A model generated the notes under the pieces. That model did not search any database and was not told where the DNA came from. It saw only the letters and a program-made list of their open reading frames with translations. The position numbers and the translations under genes were made by a program. Positions 57,008-64,000 of a DNA stretch of 64,000 nt are shown here, piece after piece (position 1 is the first letter of the stretch; each line of letters begins with the position of its first letter). Location of the stretch: contig NC_064548.1 in NCBI RefSeq assembly GCF_023856365.1, positions 1,488,001-1,552,000 of the forward strand, written 5' to 3'. This stretch comes from Brienomyrus brachyistius. Lineage: Eukaryota; Chordata; Actinopteri; Osteoglossiformes; Mormyridae.

Positions 57008-57215
57008 GTGGTGGGCAGTGGTGGCTCAATGGTTAGGGAAGTGCACTTGTAATTGAAAGATTGCAGGTTCAAATCTCTGACCAGCAAGGTACCGCCCCCA
57101 AGCACTGCTCCCCGGGCACTGAATTAGCTGCCCCCTGCTTTGTCACCTATGGGTTAAATGCAGAGAACACATTTTGTTGTTGTGTGCTGTGGTGTGTCAA
57201 CAATGACAATTAATC
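57008..57215 (+). repeat. tRNA-derived SINE, second type
   Basis: A-box-like TGGCTCAATGG and B-box-like GGTTCAAATC, then CCCCCAAGCACTGCTCCCCG and a TTGTTGTTGTGTGCTGTG tail region. Distinct from the ATGG-tailed family. Confidence 0.7.
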
Positions 57216-57853
57216 ACTAAAATTGTAATTCAAAAAAATATTTGATTCAATTGATACAATAATTTAGGGCTGCACAACTTATCGTAAACAAACAGCGATC
57301 TTGATTCACACCTCTGTGCTCTCTCATCTCTAAATTACAACAGTTCTTCTGCATTGTATTACATTAGTTGGATCAAGCACTCCAACTTTTCCCAGAGAGT
57401 CTCAAGCCTGCCAAAAGTACAGTACTTCATGGTCTTGGTTTTCCACTGGTGTAAAAACTAATACCAGCATTGAATGACATCACAGCGCAAGGTGGGGTAT
57501 TTTGTACTGAATTCGAAAAATGGCTGTAGTATATTATAGGGTCTTATACCAACATTGCATGTTGTAGATGTGCAATTCTTACTTCACCAGTCAGCTAGAT
57601 TAAGATCAGGATTTTTCTTACTTTCAGTTCTTTGTACTACGGAGCCCCTAAGGGGACAAAAGGAGGAGAGAAAAAACGGCAGAAGAAAAAAAAAAAAGTA
57701 ATGTTTTGTGTTATAACCCTAAACCTTTGCGTTGCAACGCAAAACCCCTGCAGGGAGTTTAAATTTGGGTAAGACATTTTTACTCTGTCATAGGGGAAAA
57801 AATGATCAGGTTTTACAGTTTTTATTAATATTACTTTTCAAGATTATGTAGTA

Positions 57854-58153
57854 GGGCGCATGGTGGTGCAGTGGTTAGCACTGTTGCCTCACACCTCTGG
57901 GACCCGGGTTCGAGTCTCCGCCTGCGTTACATGTGTGTGGAGTTTGCATGTTTTCCCCATATCGTCGTGGGGTTTCCTCCGGGTACTCTGATTTCTCCCC
58001 ACAGTCCAAAAACATGCTGGGGCTAATTGGACTTGCTAAATTGCCCGTAATAGTGCATGTGTGAGTGAATGGTGTGTGAGTGTGCCCTGCGATGGGCTGG
58101 CCCCCCATTCTGGGTTGTTCCCTGCCTCGTGCCCATTGCTTCTGGGATAGGCT
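57854..58153 (+). repeat. tRNA-derived SINE, 3'-truncated
   Basis: Same family as 44280..44619, with A and B boxes intact. It breaks off at GGGATAGGCTCC before the ATGG tail. Confidence 0.88.
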
Positions 58154-58777
58154 CCGACAGTTTAAAGTTTACGTTCACTACTTTTGCATGAGCGCTGTAT
58201 GCATTCTCTTAGACAATCATAATGATTTTCATCCTTGCTGTTTAAATCCTCCTAGATAGGTTTTTCAGAAATTTATGCCGAACGTCTTTTTTGTTTTATT
58301 AATACAGCAATATTTTTTTTACAATAAAATCGCATTGCAATACTTAGAAATTTTCAAATACTGCACTGTCCATATATACTATACAAAATACTTTATTTCT
58401 TTTTATGCTATTCTGATCTCTGGTTCTTCCGCCCATATGGCATTTAAAGCTTAGGGTCACTTCATTTGTCTGTGTATCCAGTATTATTATTATTATTTTG
58501 TTTATTGTTGTTTTCTGAGTTCACAATTGTCTTTAAGATGGAGGTTATGTTGGGGTTCATAGGCAGGCAATTTGCATAACCAGTCGAAAAACAAAGCATT
58601 TCGTCCCACCCCAAAGTACCGAAGTACCAAAAAAGTACTTTTGGTATTGAAACTTAATGGCTGTTTTGTTTACCATAATTGAATAGCCAACTGAGTGTTT
58701 GGCAGTCATGTTTTTTGTGTTTCCTTTTTCAGTTTAATGAGTGCAATAAATGTTTAAATTTAAGAAAAAAATTATTA

Positions 58778-58912
58778 CAGAGGGTGCCCTGTGATGGGCT
58801 GGCCCCCTGTCCTGGGCTGTTCCCCAGCTTGTGCCTGTAGCTTCTGGGATAGGTTCCGGACCCCCTGCGACCCAGTAGGATAAGTGGTTTGGAAAATGGA
58901 TGGATGGGTGTA
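58778..58912 (+). repeat. tRNA-derived SINE, 3' part only
   Basis: Starts GGGTGCCCTGTGATGGGCTGG and ends GGAAAATGGATGGATGG. The tRNA head is missing. Confidence 0.8.
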
Positions 58913-59754
58913 GCCCTAATTAAATCTAATTGAGGTACAGAAATAACTCCATTTGTTCAAATATTGCTCTGCTACTTCTGTCTCTTTTCCCCACATATCA
59001 AGTTAGTGCCAGTGCTTGTGGTCAGCCAATCATCAAGCTATCGCTGTAAACGCCTCCCCAGTAGTTTTTGTTTGAACAAAAAGTACCTAGTCTGGAGTGG
59101 GGATTTTAAAAAAAAAGCATTCTGGAACATCCTCTGAGGAACTACAATCAGGCCTAGTTCCTGCGTTACGAACATAAGAAAAGATCCTTGTTCCATAAAA
59201 AGGTTCTGGTTCCTGAAAGATGTTCCTGTGGTGTGAAAGAACACTATGTTTTTGTGTGTTGCACTTTGGGGATGATGTGTGGTTCAGCAGGTTAGGATGC
59301 TCTGACTGGAAGTTTGCCAGTTCAAACCTATGGACAGCAGAATTGGCCCCCTGAGTAAAGCTATAGAATTTCTGGGTCTAAATGCAATGTTTTTACAGTG
59401 TTCATGAAGCTTTTTTTCCACAACCATCTTGCATTTTCAAGCATTGGATGTTTAGTGTTGCAGCACCTGTACTTAAGTTGGTTCCTTGATAGCTGTGCAC
59501 TTGTTATATATAACCTACCTTGTTTCTGTGTTGCTTCATACAAAAGCATCAGCTGAATAATAAATGGAAATGGTCTTCTTCCAGACCAGGTGAGGAAATT
59601 ATGCCATGAGGAAGGCTGTGAAGATGATGGGGAGCTGAAGATGAGCCACATTGTCATCCCAGCAGCGTATCAATCAGGAGTTATGCTTTTTGCTCTGCGG
59701 GTCTCTGCCGTAGGACAGGAACTCCTGTGTACCCCTGAATTGCCTCTCTTGTGA

Positions 59755-60735
59755 GTCAGGCTCTAACCTCAGCCTAGTGCAGCTGGGTCTGTCACCAACT
59801 GGCCTTACTGTGGACATAGCAGGCCTACTGTTAGTTATCTGACACAATTATGATTACTCTATATTAAGGTAGGGTACACTCTTGACACATTATGTAATAA
59901 CTCAACAAAATATAACAAATTTGTAGCCTACTTTATCATTTTATATTACAGCATTACCCTTTTATTATTATCACCATTATCACCATCATTATTATTACAT
60001 CATCTAAAAATCAACATCAGCCTAGCCTGTTTGTAATCCTTTTTGGGTAACTTCTTTGTCTCTGTGACAGAATAGCAGGCAAAAGTTCAAATAAAGAATG
60101 ACAGAATAGTCAGTGGGTCACTTGTTATTTTATGAATGAGGTTACAAACTCCTTTAGTCACAAAGTGTTTTGAGAAACTCATTAATCAACGAATGATTTT
60201 AAGTATGAGGTCACAAACTATTTAGTGATACGAAGCTTTCAGGAAACGCACCCCTGAAAATTTACCTAAATATATCTAATGAAAATTTGTTACATTTTGT
60301 TGAGTTGTTACTTAATGGGGCATTAATGTATAATGCATTGTTACAAGAAATGGTTTGTAAATCATCTTTGACCTATCTTAATTAAAAAATAGTAGAAAGA
60401 AAATTATCAGCCTTATCTATCTGTCTATTTTATTATTATTGTTATTATTATTCGCACATATTCTGAATTTGGTGCCTGCATGAAATTGTAATAAAACAGG
60501 GCCAACATAAGACTAGAACTTGGAATTGTGGAATGTCCAAAAACATCTTGAATAAGTGACATTGTCATGCTCCAGTATAGAAACAGCATCCACTGAAGGC
60601 CCTGTTATTTAAGAAGAAGGATGGACTGATGCTCGTCATTTTGCACAAATCTGTATGTTTTTGGAGTGCGCAGGATTTTAGTGTACGGGGGGTTGTTTTT
60701 TGTACGTGGATTACTCATTTAGCCAGATGTAATTA
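59755..60735. other. 3' flank of the interrupted gene
   Basis: Candidate polyadenylation signal AATAAA at 60090..60095. Further right the sequence is AT-rich and unassigned. Confidence 0.45.
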
Positions 60736-60909
60736 ATGCCAATTTGACATGGTCCTGGATATGTCGGTTTTTCGAAACTCCTGCTGGATGTGTTGTCATA
60801 GCAGCACCTCCAAATCCTCAAACCTGCTCAGAGCAGGTTTGTTCTGTGTAAACAATGATTAACTCACATACTTAATCAGTGTCCGTGTATAGAAATCCGT
60901 TCAGTTATG

Positions 60910-61280
60910 GGCTCGCCATTCATGGATGCACAAATAATAAGAAGGGAATTTCAAATTGAGAGGGTTTTGCGCGATCGGCAAGTTCCTTATTGTTGCCAGA
61001 TGATATTGTTTTTGAAGCCGAGATGGAATATCTTAAAGATTTATTAGCTCCGTATAGTAGAAGTCCCAACTATGTGCAAGTGCATTGCCTTGAGATATTT
61101 TGCAAGAGGCACTTTTTTGTACACTGTTGGCGATGCAGAAAATATGTCAAAGAGTACAGTTTGCCAGGCAATTTGCGAAGTCTGGTTGGTTCTGAAATAT
61201 TTCCTTTGAATTTTTATTGTTTTTCCTGGAGACCTGCGAGTGCAGACAATTAAAGAGGTGTTTTATGCCATTGCAGGTAA
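60910..61280 (+). pseudogene. HARBI1-like transposase N-terminal exon relic
   Basis: In one frame with stops and shifts: QIIRREFQIERVLRDRQVPY, then ALRYFARGTFLYTVGDAENM, SKSTVCQAICEVWLVLKYFL and VFPGDLRVQTIKEVFYAIAG before GTAATG. The last blocks match the conserved ALRFFA.G.F...GDAE..SK.TV pattern of Harbinger transposases, upstream of the catalytic DDE part, which is absent. The frame 60990..61253 is a shadow of it. Confidence 0.65.
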
Positions 61281-61954
61281 TGTATACGCAATAAAATTGC
61301 AGTTCTATAAAGAATTTAAAAATCACACTAATATTTTTATTACCCAGAATTTCCAGTGGTTTTGTCTGCTATGGATTTAATTTTGTGCCAAAAGTATCAA
61401 TCAAAATTTTGAAAACCACAAGCAAATTATTAAGTATCAGAATGAAAATATGTATTCCAAATATCAAAAAAGTCAAATAAAATAATTTTTTCCATCTCTA
61501 ATTTGTTTTGTTTCTGGAATGTTTCTCTTTGCTTTTGAATTTTTTTTTGCTTTTACAATGCTTTTTTGATGCTGACATTTGGCGCTGTTTTAACGGATGG
61601 GCGGGCCTTAGCAGCTTACACGTCTATTGGTCAGCTGGAATTTGGAGTGAACACGCCTTTAACCATCTGAGCCTTTAACAACATGGAATTGCATCTTTGC
61701 CATTCTATAATAGTGTACTTTTATTAGGAATTGGTATATGCAACACATATTTTGCATTCATAAAATGTCACCAACCCATCCAGTTAAGTAACTTTTGCTA
61801 TTCCACCAACGCGCTGACCGGGGAAGTTTCTAGCTATTGAAAAGATGAGGGGCTAAGTCAAGTTTACCTGGGGCACCGCGGTTAAGTTAACTGAATATCG
61901 AATATGAGACTTTCTGGCTTTAATGACTTTTAAAGGAAGTAAGGTGGGGCGTTT

Positions 61955-62203
61955 TTAATGACAGAATTGTAATGTCCAGTACATCACAACTGACACTTTT
62001 TGCCAGCTGTCTTTTCTGATTTGGGCCGCTTTTGATGCGTTTCCTTCATTACATATTAAATCTTTGAATTCATCATACCCCTCTAATAAAACGTCCTGCT
62101 CAGATTGCATGAAAAATTGCACCCTGTTTTTTGACATTTTGTGGAAGCCAATGAGAGACTTGTTGATCAAGTTTTCTAGACTAGATATATATGGGCTTTT
62201 CAA
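61955..62203 (-). pseudogene. Myb/SANT-like DNA-binding protein relic of Harbinger
   Basis: Eighty-two codons containing SEQDVLLEGYDEFKDLICNE and KDSWQKVS. The pattern of a Leu-Leu pair, an acidic helix and a late Trp is that of the Myb/SANT-like (NAIF1-type) partner protein. It begins mid-domain and ends without the C-terminal part. Confidence 0.5.
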
Positions 62204-62300
62204 GCAGTTCAGGTGCGCACAATCATCTCGGATGATTGGATCCAGCTAGACTAATCTACTACACAGCTGCATTTGAAAAACTGACTTATCCTGGATGAGT

Positions 62301-63218
62301 TTCACCGGCATTAACTCATCCAAGATGAGGCATCTGATCTCGGATGATTTAAGCAACGTACGGAGAAAACCCCCCAGGTTTGATGGCCTGTAGGGTAACT
62401 TGTAGAGGTCCCGCTGAAATAACCTTATTTACATCTAGAGTCATTTGTTTTGACACGTTTTTGACCAAAATGACATACAAGTAAGGCAAATAGCACATTA
62501 GAAGCATAAGGCTGTCAGACAGTCAATCTGGCATAATTGCTGCTAAGCCACGATTACAATGAGTGCCCAGGTATAAGTAACATCAAGTCAAGAGCTGTAC
62601 AGTACAATTCATTTTGAACATAGCATGTTACATGTAATCACAGAGACAGGAATAGAGAGAGAAATATAAAAATATTGCTGGTTTCATTTGTCCTATAAAC
62701 TGTTTCAGTGTGATTTAATTAAAAAAACCTAGCCCATCTTCCAGGGCAACACAGCCTACGCCTGCAGCATTACTTTCACATGCTTTGCTCCATGTGTGTG
62801 AGTCTGCGTGGTCTCCCTGCATAGAGTGGATTTCTGCTGGGAACTACTATTTTCTCCCACAGACCAAAAACATGCTGTTAGGCTATTTGGTGTCTCTATG
62901 GACTTTGCTCATAGAGTACAAATGTTTTTGTATGCATGCATGTACCCCAGCCCTTCCTGCATGGGAAAGCTTACATCCCTCCCTCATCACCCTGACCAGA
63001 ATAATGAGGTAGAAGATGGATGTAGTCCCTACTCTCAACTAGAGATACAAATTATAGCAACAGTCACCACTTCTAGCAGAGTTCTAAAACTAAAAAAATT
63101 ATCTTCCTATATATGATTGTAGTTTTCTCTAATCCAGAAAAGATTACCCCCAATTCTCCAATTTTTTATTATTATTTTTTTTAGTTGAAAATGGTTTATT
63201 AATGATGAAGAGAATTTA
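62301..63218. other. Unassigned stretch with an old SINE-like copy
   Basis: 62775-63035 is a heavily diverged relative of the ATGG-tailed SINE (ACCAAAAACATGCTGTTAGGC; ACCCTGACCAGAATAATGAGG). Nothing else is assigned. Confidence 0.45.
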
Positions 63219-63668
63219 ATGTTTACATGTATTTCAGTGGTGAATGTCCTGGAAGATCCCATGGCTTGGGGGTTAGCGCACCAGGATATCCTGAAAGGGA
63301 TGTCCCTACCCAGTAATGCGCACCAAGCGAGCAAGGTGCGTGAAAACCTCCGGTGGCTTCGAGAGAGAGTGGCTAATGTGATGCAGCGGCAGGTGAACCT
63401 TGATAGCGGGCTAACGTACAGCCTGCTACTCGGAGCGCCCCGAAGTTCACCAAAAACCTGGGGAGGGAGAAGACAGCAGGATCTCCGAGAGCAAGAAGAC
63501 ATACCAGGGATCTTTCTATGGGCTACCCAGCTCTCCACTATTTTCCCTGCCAGGTGTCAGAGGACACCCCTAACGATTCCCGACCCAGCGGTGTTCGCTC
63601 CTGACATCACCAATACTAGCGGGTGCCCAAAGCCCACATCGACGCCACCATGCAGCCTAAGAGCATGA
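63219..63668 (+). CDS. gag-like protein segment of LTR element
   Basis: 149 codons. The true frame probably begins upstream, because the 41-kb copy has about 25 more N-terminal residues (MTGLPKKI...). It has helical, charged sequence in the first 80 residues and Pro/Thr/Ser-rich sequence thereafter. No nucleocapsid zinc knuckle or protease motif is seen. Function as a capsid-type protein is inference from its place inside an LTR element. Confidence 0.5.
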   Translation: MFTCISVVNVLEDPMAWGLAHQDILKGMSLPSNAHQASKVRENLRWLRERVANVMQRQVNLDSGLTYSLLLGAPRSSPKTWGGRRQQDLREQEDIPGIFLWATQLSTIFPARCQRTPLTIPDPAVFAPDITNTSGCPKPTSTPPCSLRA

Positions 63669-64000
63669 CACACCTGCCCACTCCTATGCTGCCAGTACTG
63701 GCAAGCCTTTACAAGGATGGGCCTGGCTCTAAAAGGGGCCAGGTCAGTAAGGGATGCAATCCCGTGGGTCCCGAAGGTCCTTAAAGGGGCAAAGCCCACT
63801 GCTGAGACACATTCCCCGACTCCAGTCCCTCCGGGTTTGGCTTCGGTGGTGAATGCTCTGCCCCCCACGGTTTCTGCACTGGCGGTCCATGCTGGGCCCC
63901 ACATTGTTCCTGATCCACCTGACCTGCTTTTTTCTGATCCACCTGACCTGCTTATTCCTCTGCTGCCCAACCAGCCTGTTCTGCTTGTGGCTTACCTGCC
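63219..64000 (+). mobile_element. LTR element copy with gag-like frame, cut by window edge
   Basis: The frame 63219..63668 includes VNVLEDPMAWGLAHQDILKG and VRENLRWLRERVANVMQRQV, aligned to the 41-kb copy. After 63734 a sequence shared with 9095 (AAAAGGGGCCAGGTCAGTAAG) leads to the VPDPPDLL Pro-rich repeats. The copy continues past the window. It is the least damaged gag-like frame here. Confidence 0.65.

Larger units (their letters stand above)
56269..59584. other. Intron 3 of the interrupted gene, SINE-rich
   Basis: Holds two ATGG-tailed SINE copies, a second tRNA SINE type and a short tRNA-like fragment (59280-59345, GGTTCAGCAGGTTAGGATGC and CAGTTCAAAC). No exon was found. Confidence 0.5.
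48460..59754 (+). pseudogene. Unnamed conserved gene with possible Cys-protease fold, first coding exon split by hAT insertion
   Basis: Coding segments are 48460..48560 and 54298..54449 (one exon, split by the transposon), 54689..54955, 56116..56268, and 59585..59754. All splice sites are GT/AG and all junctions are phase 1. The product is 280 residues, starting METSQSDDSELAG and ending TPELPLL. It has no signal peptide or membrane helix. Residues 35-42 read ASACGATA, and 151-173 contain AWHHQLVFGV and YMTNPLDV. Cys38, His153/154 and Asn169 would fit the order of a papain- or C39-like active site, but I cannot name the family. The insertion lies four residues before the candidate Cys. As sequenced, the frame enters hAT DNA and stops within a few codons, so this allele should be null unless the hAT is spliced out. 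Candidate poly-A signal AATAAA at 60090. The alternative upstream start is 48361. Confidence 0.72.
60745..62300. mobile_element. Decayed PIF/Harbinger DNA transposon
   Basis: A HARBI1-like transposase relic on the plus strand and a Myb/SANT-like relic on the minus strand (next two entries) give the two-gene layout of Harbinger elements. The ends appear related: GGATATGTCGGTTTTTCGAA at about 60757 against the complement of the stretch near 62270-62292 (GGATAAGTCAGTTTTTCAAA on the minus strand). No 3-bp target duplication could be fixed. Confidence 0.6.

Noticed and set aside
57008..57080. Possible functional tRNA gene
   Set aside because: A and B boxes are present but the cloverleaf is not formed and SINE body sequence follows, so it is a tRNA-derived SINE.

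Overview
This is vertebrate genomic DNA, most likely from a ray-finned (teleost-type) fish. The signs are intron-containing immune-type genes, long AT-rich non-coding stretches, microsatellites, and a dense load of fish-type transposons: ZBED-type hAT, RTE, CR1-like, L2-like and restriction-endonuclease-type LINEs, PIF/Harbinger, piggyBac-type MITEs, LTR elements, and tRNA-derived SINEs with ATGG tails. No bacterial operons, CRISPR arrays or classical RNA genes were seen. The species assignment is inference.

Only two host genes can be supported. The first, on the minus strand (33557..39204, five coding exons), is a 277-residue type I membrane protein with a signal peptide, a V-type Ig domain, a C-type Ig domain and a transmembrane segment. 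It belongs to the B7 family and is closest in motif pattern to CD80/86 or ICOS ligand. The second, on the plus strand (48460..59754, four coding exons), is a 280-residue intracellular protein that I do not recognise by name. It has a possible Cys-His-Asn papain-like arrangement. Its first coding exon is split by a 5.7-kb hAT transposon. Removing the transposon and one copy of its 8-bp target duplication gives an uninterrupted frame, and all three splice junctions keep phase.

That hAT (48561..54289) is itself a nest. A 5'-truncated CR1-like LINE sits in its transposase coding sequence and fuses in frame with the BED zinc finger to give a 776-codon reading frame. A second fragment of the same LINE sits in a transposase intron. 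A second copy of the composite lies in inverted orientation at the left edge (1..2683) and matches position for position over 2.68 kb with no net length difference. The LINE therefore entered the hAT first, and the composite then moved.

Layout: 1-2.7 kb inverted hAT/LINE composite; 2.7-4.8 kb microsatellite and LTR remnants; 4.8-8.6 kb RTE LINE carrying a piggyBac-type MITE at TTAA; 8.6-10.9 kb LTR-element copy with gag-like and Pro-rich reading frames; 11-12.7 kb unrecognised reading frame; 14.1-15.3 kb inverted LTR-element copy; 15.3-15.6 kb Polinton/Maverick-like integrase fragment; 16-33 kb repeats (two RLE-type LINE pieces, L2-like LINE pieces, solo LTRs, MITEs); 33.5-39.2 kb B7-like gene; 39.2-48.4 kb repeats, including another LTR/gag-like copy; 48.4-59.8 kb the interrupted gene; 60.7-62.3 kb decayed PIF/Harbinger; 63.2-64 kb a further gag-like copy. 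Several MITEs, SINEs and solo LTRs have exact target-site duplications, so much of the structure can be read directly from the sequence.
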